Shown here: in pieces, positions 30,776 through 40,764 of the stretch
Position numbering within the stretch: position 1 is the first letter of the stretch
Layout of the letters: each line of letters starts with the position of its first letter
Assembly (NCBI GenBank): GCA_025050535.1
Contig: JALBVF010000001.1
Coordinates: 62,001 to 126,000, forward strand
Direction of reading: 5' to 3'
Source: Candidatus Protistibacter heckmannii
Lineage (GTDB): Bacteria > Pseudomonadota > Gammaproteobacteria > Burkholderiales > Burkholderiaceae
Length of the DNA stretch: 64,000 nucleotides
Position numbers and translations under genes: made by a program
Notes under the pieces: model-generated
Seen by the model: the letters and a program-made list of their open reading frames with translations, nothing else
Databases searched by the model: none
Told to the model about the DNA's origin: nothing

Positions 30776-31198
30776 CGCTACTCAATTCCGGGTGGACGTC
30801 GGTTGGGAGGAGGCCCCGGGTTGCCGTTGCCGAGTGCAGTTGGTTCGCAAGCGCTGCAGGCCGTCGGGTCTGGAGTTGAGGTGGACGAGCAGCGTTTTGG
30901 CGCTGTTGGACGAGGCCTGCATCAAAGCGGCGGAGATGCCCGGCGGCAGCTCGCGGGGCCCGTCCTGCGTTTCATGAAATAGCGAAAACCGCCGGAAATG
31001 CCGCGCGATGACACAGCTGCGAATGAAATACGCGAAGAATTTGCGAGGGAATGCTCTAGGGAAGCCAGCCTTCATAGGATGCTTTCACGCCTCGGGGAGC
31101 TGAGGACTCAAAGAGCCATTCTTGCCGATTTTTCCCGCTTGTTGTTCAGAGTATCCGGCCGCGATGATGGCGCTGACTGCATTTGCGCAGCCCTGACC
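30776..31198. other. Gene-poor stretch between IS scraps and infA2
   Basis: Roughly 420 bp with short open frames on both strands, none with a recognisable domain, start site or composition distinct from background. It may be decayed coding sequence. I see no RNA gene or convincing regulatory element in it. Confidence 0.4.
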
Positions 31199-31450
31199 CT
31201 AGCGTTTGTACGGCGGCGCCGGCGATCTTCCCTCGATATGACGGAAGGTAATGCGGCCTCTCGTCAGATCATACGGAGACAGCTCCAGGGTGACCTTGTC
31301 ACCTTCGATGATGCGGATATTGTGTTTCCGCATCTTGCCGGCGGTATAAGCGATGAGCGTGTGCCCGTTGTCCAAGGTGACTTTGTAGCGGGAATCCGGC
31401 ATGACGTCTGACACCACGCCGCTCATTTGCAGCAACTCTTCTTTAGCCAA
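31199..31450 (-). CDS. infA: Translation initiation factor IF-1 (second-type, stand-alone)
   Basis: This 83-residue single S1/OB-fold protein has [56 protein letters not shown] and [13 protein letters not shown]-1 occupies the ribosomal A site during initiation. Burkholderiales often carry two infA genes, one in the ribosomal-protein cluster and this separate one. The start codon is TTG (31448-31450) with GGAG 8 bases upstream; no ATG is available. It lies 82 bp downstream of cspA on the same strand, just after the cspA terminator, and ends with TAG. Confidence 0.92.
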   Translation of the reverse strand: MAKEELLQMSGVVSDVMPDSRYKVTLDNGHTLIAYTAGKMRKHNIRIIEGDKVTLELSPYDLTRGRITFRHIEGRSPAPPYKR

Positions 31451-31462
31451 TCCGGCCGCTCC

Positions 31463-31489
31463 AAAATAAAAAAAGAATGGCGGCCATTC
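31463..31489 (-). terminator. Rho-independent terminator between cspA and infA2
   Basis: Read on the minus strand, GAATGG-ccg-CCATTC forms a perfect 6-bp stem with a 3-base loop, followed by a run of seven T then ATTTT. It would end cspA transcription, and only read-through would reach infA2. The T tract is about 12 bases before the infA2 TTG start, so it also abuts that ribosome-binding site. A second small hairpin (GAACCT/AGGTTC) lies about 12 bases closer to cspA. Confidence 0.8.
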
Positions 31490-31532
31490 AAGCCACCATT
31501 CATGAACCTGGGCAGGTTCGGGCGCAGTCGCG

Positions 31533-31736
31533 TCAGGCGACTTGGATGTTGTTTGCTTGCTTACCCTTGGGGCCGTTCACCACTTCAAAAGTGACGCGCT
31601 GGCCTTCGACCAGGCTTTTGAAGCCCGACGACTGAATGGCGGAAAAATGAGCGAACAAATCTTCGCCGCCGCCATCAGGGGTGATAAACCCGAAACCTTT
31701 AGAATCGTTGAACCATTTGACGATGCCTGTTGCCAT
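31533..31736 (-). CDS. cspA: Cold-shock protein CspA family
   Basis: This 67-residue cold-shock domain has [18 protein letters not shown] (RNP1 KGFGFI), DLFAHFSAI (RNP2), [16 protein letters not shown] and KQANNIQVA. It binds single-stranded RNA/DNA and melts mRNA structure. The frame is complete. It has its own strong promoter and a leader of about 130 nt, typical of csp genes, and is followed by a clear terminator. Confidence 0.95.
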   Translation of the reverse strand: MATGIVKWFNDSKGFGFITPDGGGEDLFAHFSAIQSSGFKSLVEGQRVTFEVVNGPKGKQANNIQVA

Positions 31737-31872
31737 GTTTGATCTCCAAGAATAATAGCGGCGTAGCCCGGCTGGGGCAAAACCAAGAGAGCGCTATGCT
31801 TAGGGAGAATGACTCCACCGGAATGGTGGACATTTGACCGAGAAACACACTACTTGTATTACGCTTCCCCTA

Positions 31873-31901
31873 ATCTTACCTATATCAAGCACATTTGTCA
31901 A
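31873..31901 (-). promoter_or_regulatory. Sigma-70 promoter of cspA
   Basis: On the minus strand TTGACA (31896-31901) and TAAGAT (31873-31878) are separated by exactly 17 bases: a consensus -35 and near-consensus -10. The start of transcription would be near 31866, giving a leader of about 130 nt before the ATG at 31736, long enough for a temperature-responsive structure. Confidence 0.8.
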
Positions 31902-31904
31902 CGA

Positions 31905-32110
31905 TTTACCCTGAAAAAGCAGGCCTTATTCCCGGAACGATCTTCGCCGCTGTCGCGGTGGCGGATCCGGCAGCACCTTGAAGCGCATATTCCCCGAAGC
32001 GGCCAGCGGACACCACCGTGCCCGCCTTGACCTGCGCAAGCGTGTTGAAGATGTCGATGAACATCACGTCGCAATGCCCACCGGCTGAACCGAAAGCCGG
32101 CGGTGCGTCC
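31905..32110 (-). pseudogene. Possible Bug/TctC receptor fragment
   Basis: One minus-strand frame contains GGHCDVMFIDIFNTLAQVKA followed by GTVVSAG. This resembles the GGQxDxMFxDxxxxLPQVKAG stretch in the middle of Bug receptors. About 20 to 30 residues match; the flanking sequence does not. It lies between the cspA promoter and the nitrilase remnant. The fragment is small, so the call is tentative. Confidence 0.4.
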
Positions 32111-32200
32111 CGTGCGCCGGTTCGGGATTCCAGTGCGGGGCCTCTGGTATATGCCTTGCTTCGATATTTCCATCTCAACGCACGTTGTGAAGGAAATGCC

Positions 32201-33172
32201 ATGAGTACGCGTAACAAGATTTTTTCAGGACGCGAGAGCGTCAAGGTGGCGGTGGTCCAGACGGCGCCCGTCTTCATGGATCTGCACCGCTCCGTGGACA
32301 ATGCCTGCACCAAGATCACCGAAGCCGCCGCGCAGGGCGCGGAGCTGGTCGTCCTCGCCGAAACCTGGCTGACTGGCTATCCGTATTGGGACGAAGGCTG
32401 GAACAGCCGCGCGGAGGATTGGGCTAGCGTGCGCAAAATTTTTTCAACAACGCGCTGCTGATCCCCCGCGAGCCCTTCCAAAAACTCTGCGCCGCCGCCA
32501 ACGTGGTGCTGGTGATGGGCGGCAACGAGCTCGATGAGCGCCCCGGAAACCACACCATCTACAACACGCTCCTCTACATCAACCGCGACGGCGCTTTGCT
32601 CGGCAAGCACCGCAAGCTGCGGCCCACTTACGTGGGAGCCGCCTTCTGGGGCCAGGGGCAGGGCGACGATCTCTACATGCACCAGACCAGCGTCGGCCGC
32701 ATCGGAGGTCTGATCTGCAGCGAACACACGATGCCCCTGGTGCGCGCGCATGATCAAGCAGGGAGAGGGCTTTCACGTCGCCGTGTATCCGGGCGCCTTC
32801 GATCTGTGGAGCGGCCCCAAGCTCGAAGTGTTCGACGGCGCGGGCAAGTTCTTCCCCGGCTATGCGTCCATGCGCTCGCATGCGGTCGAATCCGGCTGCT
32901 TTGTGATCTGTGTGCTGAGCTATGTGGACGACAAGGACGTGCCCGCGGATTTCCCGCTGCGCGACAGCCTCAACGTGGAATATACACGCGGCGGCGGCAT
33001 GGTCATCTCGCCCGCCGGCGTGCCCATTGCCGGGCCGGTGCACGGCGACACCATCCTGTATGCCGATTGCGAGGCCAAGCAGATAAAGCAGGCCAAAGCA
33101 ATCATCGACACCAACAGCCACTACGCACGGCCGGATCTTCTGTCGCTGGAATACCGCCCCACGCGGAAATAA
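32201..33172 (+). pseudogene. Nitrilase family hydrolase, two frameshifts
   Basis: All three catalytic regions of the nitrilase superfamily are visible: Glu in ELVVLAETWLTGYP, Lys in GKHRKLRPTY and Cys in GGLICSEHTMP. The start ATG 32201 has AAGGA upstream. The frame breaks near 32440 (after SVRKIF) and again near 32748 (after MPLVRA). The last segment, GEGFHVAVYPGAFDLWSG to YRPTRK, ends at 33172. Nitrilases convert nitriles to carboxylates and ammonia. The catalytic residues survive, so the breaks look recent. Confidence 0.87.
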
Positions 33173-33214
33173 GAGGATTTTCCGGGTGGGCGCATACCCA
33201 CAGGGACCAAGCGC

Positions 33215-33607
33215 TCAAGCTTCCGGCGGCGCCTGTCTTTCCTCCGGCGCGGCCTTCGCCAACTCCTCGCACAGAATCGGCACCGCCAGATTGCAGGAAT
33301 GGATGCCCATGACGGTGGTGAACTGGATGACTTCCAGAATCTCGGCGGCCGTGGCGCCGAGATTCAGCGCGTTTTGCATGTGACGCCGCCCCCCTGGACC
33401 ATACAGATGCGTCGTCGCCGCATTGATGGCGACGAGAATCAGCTCCTTGAACTTCGGCGGCAAGGGGCCGTTCCGATGCGGCACGCTACGAAAGGCCAGA
33501 TAGGACTCCATGAATTCCAGATCTATGGCCCGCAACTGATCCCACAGCGGATTCCAATCGTCCCGGGCGATAGGCGCGTCGATCTGCGGTGTCGGCTTCG
33601 TCGGCAT
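33215..33607 (-). CDS. Carboxymuconolactone decarboxylase-like (AhpD fold) protein
   Basis: This intact 130-residue protein has the CMD helical pattern (LPPKFKELILVAINAATTHL, GPGGRRHMQNALNLGATAAE, ILEVIQFTTVMGIHSCNLAV). The CxxC pair of AhpD peroxidases is missing, so a redox role is unlikely. It lies 4 bp from the GMC oxidoreductase remnant, probably in one former operon, and is one of few unbroken genes in this cluster. The substrate is unknown. Confidence 0.78.
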   Translation of the reverse strand: MPTKPTPQIDAPIARDDWNPLWDQLRAIDLEFMESYLAFRSVPHRNGPLPPKFKELILVAINAATTHLYGPGGRRHMQNALNLGATAAEILEVIQFTTVMGIHSCNLAVPILCEELAKAAPEERQAPPEA

Positions 33608-33611
33608 GGCG

Positions 33612-35178
33612 TTACTCCTGGAGGCGGCCGGCGTCGGCCAAGATGAGATCCGAAGCCTTCTCTCCGATCATCAAGGCCGGCGCATTGGTGTTGGAGGAGG
33701 CGATGGTCGGCGACACGCAGCCCGGCCACGCCGCGCACCCGCAGCCGCAGGTCCACCACCGAATTCGCGGACTCACCCATCGCGCAGGTGCCCACCGTAT
33801 GCCAGGCCGTCTGGCCGGTCTCGCTGGCGTAGTCGAAGAGCTCGCCGTCGCTGTCCGCCTGCGCGCCAGGGCGGCTCTCCGCCGTGATGACGCCGTGCAT
33901 CGCCGGCTGCGCCGCAATGTTGCGGATCAGCTTGAGCAGATTCACCGCCTTGACCTGGTCTTCCGGCGCGCTCAGATAGTTGGGCTGGATGCGCGGCGGC
34001 GCATGGGGATCGCTGGAGGCGCAATGGATTCTGCCGCGTGAAGTTGGGTAGAGCGCGAAGCCCCCGATGGAGAACCACGAGAATTTGTCGATGCCAGCGT
34101 CGCTGCTGCGTGAACAGCGGTCTTTCCCGCTGATGTGATAGACCCGCACCATCACGTCGGGATGCCGCAGTTCGTGGAGCGTGCGCGTGATCGCATGCGC
34201 CGTGGACGAGGTGTTTGCCAGCAGGCCCTTTCGGCGGAGCAGATAGTCCAACCCCATGCGCAGTTTAACCAGAAGGCTGCGAATCAGATCGTTGATGGTC
34301 TCCAGGATCGGTGTCCGGTAGGTGCAGCGGACCTGGAGGTGGTCGATCATGTTTTCGCCGACGCCGGGCAGATCGCATTTCACCTCGATCCCCAGCGTTT
34401 GCAGATGAGCCGCCTCGCCGATGCCGGACAGCTCGAGAATCTGCGGAGACTGGATTGCCCCGGCCGAGAGCACCACCTCGCGCCGCGCATCCGCCCGCAG
34501 CATGGCGCCGCCATGCAAATACTCGACGCCGGTGCAGCGGCCGTTCTCCACGATGAACCTGCGCACCTGCGCATGCGTCAGCACGGTGAGGTTCTTGCGG
34601 CCGCGCGCCGGTTTGAGATAACCCACCGCCGCGCTCCAGCGCCGGCCGCGGTGCGCGGTCTTCTCCAGATAGCGCACGCCTTCATAGCTGACGGCGTTGT
34701 AGTCGGGCGTCGGCAAGATGCCGGTCTCTTCGCATGCGGCGATAAAGGCGTCGGAAACCAGGTCCCGTTCGCGCAGCGGGTTCTGTGAGAACTGTTTGTC
34801 CTCGAACTTCTGGAAATACGGCTGCAGATCCTGGAAGCGCCAGCCGTCCATGCTCCAGCTGTCGTACTCGCGGGGATCGCCCCACACATAGGCCATGCCG
34901 TTCAGCGCGCTCGAGCCGCCGATCACGCGGCCTCTCGGCCAATAAATCGTCTGGCCCTTCATGCCGGCCTGCGGCTCGGTATGAAACTTCCAGGCGTAGC
35001 GTTCATTCGTGAGCAGCTTGCCCACGCCCAGGGGGACATGGATCCGGAGATGGTCGTCCTCCCCGCTGCCTTCGAGCAGCAGGACCGTGTAATTCCCGCT
35101 CTCGCTCAGGCGCGAGGCCAGGACGCAGTCGGCCGAGCCGGCCCTGACCACGATGAAATAAAAGCTGGGGGCCGTCAT
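33612..35178 (-). pseudogene. GMC-family oxidoreductase (choline dehydrogenase-like), frameshifted
   Basis: GMC motifs include WPRGRVIGGSSALNGMAYVW, DARREVVLSAGAIQSPQILE (GMC signature 2), SGIG, LPGVGENMIDHL and TAWHTVGTCAMG with the active-site His. A frameshift near 33730 moves the end (SNTNAPALMIGEKASDLIL) to another frame, stopping at 33612. In addition the FAD-binding glycine box near the N-terminus reads VVRAGSADCVLA instead of VGAGSAGCVLA, so two of three glycines are substituted. Both missense and frameshift damage are present. The ATG overlaps the stop of the preceding ThDP enzyme (TGATG). Confidence 0.86.
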
Positions 35179-36754
35179 CAGGATTTCGCGCGATGCTTGA
35201 AGGAGTCGCGGCGGAAGCTGAAGAGGGCGTCGGGATCGACCGCCACGTCGATGATCGCCGGCGCCTTGAGGGCCAGCGCGTCGGCCATCGCCTTCTCGAA
35301 TTCACCGATGCTGCCGGCGCGGAATCCCTTTACGCCCCACAGCTCGGCCAGCTTGTCGTAGGGCGGGTTGGGCACGTCCGCGCCGATATGCGCTGGCCGA
35401 AGAAATCGCGCTGATACGCCTTCTCCGCGCCCCAGCAGCCGTTGTTCATGACCATGCAGATCGTGGCGATGCCATATTGCGCGGCGGTCCCCAGTTCGCT
35501 TGAAGTAATGCCGAAGCCGCCGTCGCCCATCAGGCTGATCACTGTGCGCTCCGTGCAAGCCAGCTTGATCCCCAGGCCCGCCGCATAAGAAAACCCGACC
35601 AGGCCGAAATCCAGCGGGGTGAACAGACTGGGCGGCTGGTGATACGCCATCTGATCCGTGGCTTGCAGACACAGGGTGCCCGCGTCCATCGTGTAGATGC
35701 TGCCCTGGGGCGCCAGATGGCGGATCGACCGGTACAGCTTGGCGGGTTGGATACGCGCGATGGTGGTGGCGTAGCTCTCGCGCTCGAGCAGCAGCGCCTT
35801 TCTCTTTTCATGGAACGCGCTGGTCCATGCGGCGACCGCCGCGCTCGCCTTGTGGCCGGAGAGCGCCGCGCTCAAGCTCTCGACAAAAACGCCGGTGTCG
35901 TCATGGATGCCCTGCGCCACGCGGAAGAAGCGCCCGATCGCCAGCGGATCGAGCTCCACCTGGATGATCTGCGCCGCCGCGTTGATGTGCTCATACGAAT
36001 AGAAGGTCGAGTTGAACCCCACCCGCGTGCCAAGAGCGAGGATCACGTCCGCTTCCTTCATCAGCGCCGACGCCACCACATTGCCGCTCGGCCCCACCTA
36101 GCCGGCATAGAGATCGAAATCGCAGGACACGGCGTCGCCATGCCCCGGTGACATGGCGGCCGTTCTTGAAACCGCCGCCGGCTCCACCTCGGCGGCGGTT
36201 GGGCCGCAGCGGAAATCCAGTTGGCGGCCCTTCGGGCTGAAGCGCTCGCCCGGCGCAATGCTGTTCGACAGCACGTCGCGCGGCACGTTGATCGCCACCG
36301 GCCACTGGCGCGGCGTGAGCGCGGTGCGGAAGCCATCGCGCACGAGTTCCTGCACGCGGTCGGTGCTGGGGACCAGCACGCTGCGCGGCAGCGTCTGCTG
36401 ATCGACTTCCTGCAACGCGTCGCGGTACTGGTGCCCGGAGGACAACGATCCCGCGATGGTCACCATCGGAGAGAACGCCGCCTGCGCCTGCGCCAGCCCG
36501 GTGACCAGATTGGTCACGCCGGGACCGTTCTGTCCGGCGATTATCACGCCGACCTTGCCGGATGCGCGCGCATACCCGTCGGCCATGTGCGTGCCGGTGC
36601 ACTCGTCGCGCACGCCGATAAAGCGGATCGACGCTTCGTCATGCGGGCCGTCGAAAATCTCCATGCCGGCCGAGCCGATCAATCCGAACGCATGCGTGAC
36701 GCCTTCTTCCACCAGCGATTGCACGATGAGCTTGTCGCCAGTTATTTCTTCCAT
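35178..36754 (-). pseudogene. Thiamine-diphosphate enzyme (acetolactate synthase/sulfoacetaldehyde acetyltransferase-like), TAG and frameshift
   Basis: The N-terminal PYR domain (TGDKLIVQSLVEEGVTHAFG, RDECTGTHMADGYARASG with the catalytic Glu region) and the C-terminal PP domain (DFGLVGFSYAAGLGIKLA, SLMGDGGFGITSSELGTA, NNGCWGAEK; GDG...NN ThDP motif) are recognisable. The central region is shortened and ends in a TAG at 36098-36100. Near 35390 a frameshift moves the last 70 residues to another frame. The protein is about 525 codons against about 580 in relatives. The exact substrate class cannot be fixed. Confidence 0.84.
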
Positions 36755-36770
36755 GTTCCAACCTTCTTGT

Positions 36771-37742
36771 TTAGTCCGGCTGAATGCCGTCTGCCTTGAC
36801 GATGCGGGAGAACTTGCTCATTTCGCTGGCGATGTATTTGTCGAACTCCCCCAGCTCCAGATTGGAGAGCTCCAACCCTTGCGATTTCATCTTGGCCTGG
36901 ATCTCCGGCATCTCGGAAATCTTGCGGATCTCGCCCGCCATGCGCGTCAGGATCGGCTTGGGCACGCCGGCGCGGGTGACGAAGGCGTACCAGATGCCGT
37001 AGTCGAAATCCTTGTAGCCCAGCTCCGCCACGGTGGGCACCGCGGGCAGCAGCTCCGAGCGCTTCGAGCCGGTGATCGCCAGCGCGCGCAGGCGGCCGTC
37101 CCGGATAAAGGGCAGGGCCAGCGCGATCGGAGGAAAGGCGGTGTCGATGCGCGCCGAAAACACCTCGCTGACCGCCTCCTTCACGCCCTTGTAGGGAATG
37201 TGGTTCATCTTGATGCCGGCTTCCATCAGCAGATATTCGCCGGCCAGATGCGTCGCGGAGCCCACGCCGGCCGAACCGTAGTTCAAGACGCCGGGCTTCT
37301 TCCTGGCGAAATCGATCAGGTCGCCGAAGCTCTTGAAGGAGGAATTGCCGTTGGTGATCACCAGCGTCGGCGAACTGGCCACCAGCGCCACGCCCGCGAA
37401 GTCTGCGGTCGTGTTGAAAGGTAGTGATTTCTTCAGCGCCAGGTTCACCGCGTGGCCGGATCAGACGAACAGCAGCGTATAGCCGTCGGGCGCGCTGGCG
37501 GCCAGATTCTGCGAGGCGATCACGCCGCCGGCGCCCGCGTTGTTCTCGACGATCACGGGCACGTTGAGGCGCTTGCTCAATTCGTTGCCGTACATCCGGG
37601 CGATCACGTCGGTCAGCGCGCCGGGGCTTAATGGAATGATGATACGGATGGGCTTGCTCGGCCAGACTGCGTCGGCCGCATGCAAGGACGTGGTTAGTGC
37701 CGCAAGCAGGCAGGCGCACAACGCCAGTGCCAATCTCTTCAT
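36771..37742 (-). pseudogene. Tripartite-tricarboxylate receptor (Bug/TctC family), single TGA
   Basis: The start ATG 37742 gives a signal peptide (MKRLALALCACLLAALTTSLH), then WPSKPIRIIIPLSPGALTDV and VPVIVENNAGAGGVIASQ. One in-frame TGA at 37458-37460 (LLFV, stop, SGHAVN) interrupts an otherwise intact frame that runs to 36771 and includes LNYGSAGVGSATHLAGE, HIPYKGVKEAVSEV and LPAVPTVAELG. It is divergent from an IclR regulator, a common Bug-regulator layout in this group. Confidence 0.88.
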
Positions 37743-37875
37743 GTTCTCCCCCATTTTTTTGGTTTTCGAGGAGCATAGCCAAATCCATCGAAATATTATT
37801 CCGATAATCGGAATTCGTTCGAGCGACTGATGCAGGCCCCCGAACGATGGCGTCAACCATCAATACAAGCCGCAG

Positions 37876-38638
37876 ATGAAAGCTCCAGACAAAAACTTCA
37901 GCTCCACCATCGGCCAAGGCATCGCCTTGCTCCGGTTCTTCACCGCGACCGACCACTTTCTCGGCAACAAGGAATTGAGCGAGCGGCTCGACCTACCGCC
38001 GTCGACGGTCGCCCGCCTGACCTTCACGCTGTGCGAACTGGGGCTGCTGACCAAGGTCGAGCGGCACCGCAAGTAAAAGCTCGGCTACGGTACCCTGGGG
38101 TTCTCCTATCCCGTCCTCGCGAACATGCGCGGGCGCTATGTGGCCCGAAAATTGATGAAGTAGCTGACCGACTCCACGATGGGGCAGACGTCGATGGCGG
38201 TGCTCTCCGGCCTGGACGCCATGTACGTCGAGAGCTTTCGTCCCCACGAGGAATGGCTGAGCCGCCCGGAAATCGGCACCACGCGCCCGGCCATGCAACC
38301 GCCATCGGCCACGCACTGCTGTTCAGTCTGGAGCCCAAGCGCTTCGAGTATCTGATGCTGCGCGCGAAGGAATCCGCCCCAAGGGCTTCACGCAGATCCG
38401 CCGCCGCATCGAAGGCTCCTTCAACCAAATACTCAAGAAGGGCTATTGCACGGTGGTCGGCACCTACCGTCGCGAACTGCACGCCATCGGCGTGCCGCTC
38501 ACGCCGAGAGATCATCCCGACCCGATCGCCTTCAACCCCAGCCTCAGCGTCTATGTGGGAGCGCCGCCGGATCTGGACGCCGTGGCCGCGCAGTTGCTGG
38601 CGTTGCGCGACAGGCCCATCGAGGGAATGGGCGGATGA
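37876..38638 (+). pseudogene. IclR-family regulator, two stops and frameshifts
   Basis: The winged-helix domain is clear (SSTIGQGIALLRFF, LGNKELSERLDLPPSTVARL, LCELGLLTKVERHRK). It is followed by TAA at 38074-38076, then KLGYGTLGFSYPVLA, TAG at 38161-38163, and VLSGLDAMYVESFRP. Near 38290 the frame changes at least once more; the C-terminal ligand domain end (TPRDHPDPIAFNPSLSVYVG) is read to 38638. IclR proteins respond to aromatic or organic acids, which fits the neighbouring catabolic genes. Confidence 0.85.
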
Positions 38639-38812
38639 TATGATCCGGCCCCGTCCGCCTGGCGGCGGCGCGCGAGGAGCAATCGCCGGATATGTTTGCC
38701 GACGCCGGAGAGTTCCAAGGGTTTACCCGAGCGTATGCACACCCTTATGCATTTTTCTCACGCTGCATGAATTAAATGTGCTTGAGCGGTTTTCCACCGC
38801 ACGTCGACACTA

Positions 38813-39935
38813 TTGATCCGGCAGGAAGAAGTTTTCATGCGGCGTATTTGAAGCGGGGGTCCTGGAAGTAGGATTTCACGCGTTCGGGATGGGTTTCGAT
38901 GAACGCCATGTGGTTCTTTGCTGCAGCGTGTAATTTGGCCTTTGTTCTGACGGGGACTCGTGTGCTGATGACATGTTTCAGGTCGGCGTTGAGTCGCTCA
39001 TCCAGATTGAGCTCCGGGCTGTAGCTTGGCAGGTAAAAGACTTCGATGTCGGCTTGGTGCTCGGCAAGCCATGCCTTGACCGGCTTGCAGTGATGCACGC
39101 TGAGGTTGTCGAGGATCAGGAACACTTTCTTGCCCGCGCGCTTGCCATCGGCCACCAGCGCCTCGAAGAACTCGATGAGCTTCTCGTGGTTAAAGGCACC
39201 ATCGATGATCATCCAGCTTGCCTTGCCCTGATTGGTCACCGTGGAAATCATCGACAGCTTCTGTCGCGTACCTCTAACCGCCATCGTGACCGGGGCTTGC
39301 CCTTTTGGAGCATAACTGCGGCCCCGAACATCCGTATTCACCAACGCGGTTTCGTCACCCCAGTAAATCTCGCCACCTTCGGCCTTGGCACGCTTCTCGA
39401 TGGCCAGATACTCCTGATCGATCCACTGCTTGACAGACTCCGGTCGCTGTTCGTAAGCGCGCTTGATCGGCTTTTTCGGCGTGAAACCCCAGCGCTTGAG
39501 GTAGTCTCCGACTGCACGTATTGAGAGTTTGACCGCGTATTCCTGTTAGATGAACAGCATGACCGCGCCTCGCGTCCAGAGCGCAGATTCCATCTTCAAC
39601 TGCTCCGGACGTTTGTCGCAGATCATGCGCCGGATTTCTTCTTCTTGATCCGCATTCAGCCGTCTTCCGTCTCCTGGCGTACGAGCTCGTGGGCGCGGCT
39701 TCAGGGTCGCCGCGGCCCCTTCTTCATAGAGATCAATGGCCAGTCGAGCCGCCGGGTAACTCAGCCCCGTCAACTCCACGATTGCCATGACTCCGTATCC
39801 CTTCCGATGCAACCTCACGACCTGCTTTCGCCTCTCGTGCAGTTGCTTCAGTTTCTAGTATCGAGCGTCTTCTTTTTCTATGCCAACTCGATGCCAGAAA
39901 TGATAACAAGTTAAATCTTTATATTGCCGCGTCAA
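38813..39935 (-). mobile_element. IS-B copy 2 (IS630-type)
   Basis: This 1123-bp element has the same length as the copy at 15744 but opposite orientation. It is flanked by TA (38811-38812 and 39936-39937). Ends are TTGATCCGGCAGGAAGAAG and, inward from the other side, TTGACGCGGCAATATAAAG. It lies between the IclR remnant and the birA remnant and probably removed the 5' part of birA. Confidence 0.93.
38835..39818 (-). pseudogene. IS-B transposase (copy 2), one internal TAA
   Basis: The frame reads MRLHRKGYGVMAIVELTGLS and keeps the N-terminal residues lost in copy 1, but a TAA at about 39546-39548 (MLFI, stop, QEYAV) splits it. The catalytic domain downstream is otherwise complete (YWGDETALV, LILDNLSVHH, SPELNLDERLNADLK). 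A further in-frame TAG lies upstream, in the region encoding DARY. The two IS-B copies are thus broken at different places, unlike IS-A. Confidence 0.86.
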
Positions 39936-39937
39936 TA

Positions 39938-40483
39938 ATTTTCTCGCTGGCCTGGCCGCTGCCGCTCTCGGTCTTGGGTGGGCTGAGTCTCGCCTGCGGC
40001 GTGGCGGTGGTTGACGCGCTGCTCGACGGCCTGAAGCTCGCCGGCATCCTGATCGAGATCGCGCTCGCGCCGCAGGCCGCTCGCGGGGCTCGACAGGCTC
40101 TTCGCCGACGGCGCGAGCGCGCCCGAGCCCGAGGCGCTGCTCGCGCGGCTCGTGCAGTTCGGTCGCGAAGGCTTCGCCGGCATCGCGGCGCGCTGGAATG
40201 CGCTGGACGCCTATGCTGGGCAGCCGGTGCGCATCCTGCCGGGCACCGGCGGCGTGGGCGAGGGCGAGGCGCTGTTCGAAGGCCTGGCCGAGGGCGTGGA
40301 CGCGGGCGGCGCGCTGCGGCTGCGCACCGCGCAGGGCATGCGCTCGATCGTGGCGGGCGAGGGTGCGTGCTGGCCGGCGGCGCGGCCAGCGCGGTGGAGG
40401 GTCTTCTGGACATGCCCCTCGCCAGGCACGACAATCTGGTCCTCTCCGGGCTGCGCCTGATCGCCCAGGAACATGGCGGCTGA
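39938..40483 (+). pseudogene. Collapsed birA-coaX remnant
   Basis: The first frame gives part of a BirA catalytic core (WPLPLSVLGGLSLACGVAVV, then directly LDGLKLAGILIEIAL). It lacks the GRGRxGR and KWPND regions that bind biotinyl-AMP. After a frameshift near 40080 the BirA C-terminal domain follows (ARWNALDAYAGQPVRIL, EGVDAGGALRLRTAQGMRSI). Near 40360 it is joined, after another shift, to VLAGGAASAVEGLLDMPLAR and HDNLVLSGLRLIAQ. That matches the last 40 residues of type III pantothenate kinase (CoaX), the usual downstream neighbour. Nearly all of coaX is deleted. Neither enzyme can be active from this locus. Confidence 0.72.
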
Positions 40484-40533
40484 GCGGCGGATCCGCTCCC
40501 ACCAACGATCCCAACCACCGACCCAAGGCCACG

Positions 40534-40752
40534 ATGTCGCGAGTTCTTCTGATCCTGCTGGTTGCCGCCAACTGCCTGACGGCGGCCTATCTCGAAAGCG
40601 GCGCGGAGCTCCCCGCCGGCACGGTGCAGATGCTGCTCTCCAAGCTCGAGACCGGGCGCGAGCCGGAGCGGGTGGAAAAGCAGCTGGGGCCGACGAACAT
40701 CCTGCCACGCCCCGACCTCATCTCCGCCGCCAAGAACCTCTCCAAGCTATAA
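40534..40752 (+). pseudogene. Small hydrophobic-N-terminus protein, probable truncated SPOR-domain gene
   Basis: This 72-residue frame has a membrane/signal segment (VLLILLVAANCLTAAYLE) and then a short tail (GTVQMLLSKLETGREPER, PRPDLISAAKNLSKL). In related Burkholderiales coaX is followed by a SPOR-domain protein with a similar first helix. Here the peptidoglycan-binding SPOR domain is missing. The identification rests mainly on position. Confidence 0.35.
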
Positions 40753-40764
40753 ACCCGCGGGCGG

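Noticed and set aside
15744-39935. The two inverted IS-B copies as ends of a composite transposon
   Set aside because: They are 23 kb apart, in opposite orientation, each with its own TA flanks, and the genes between them look like ordinary chromosomal decay; independent insertions are simpler.
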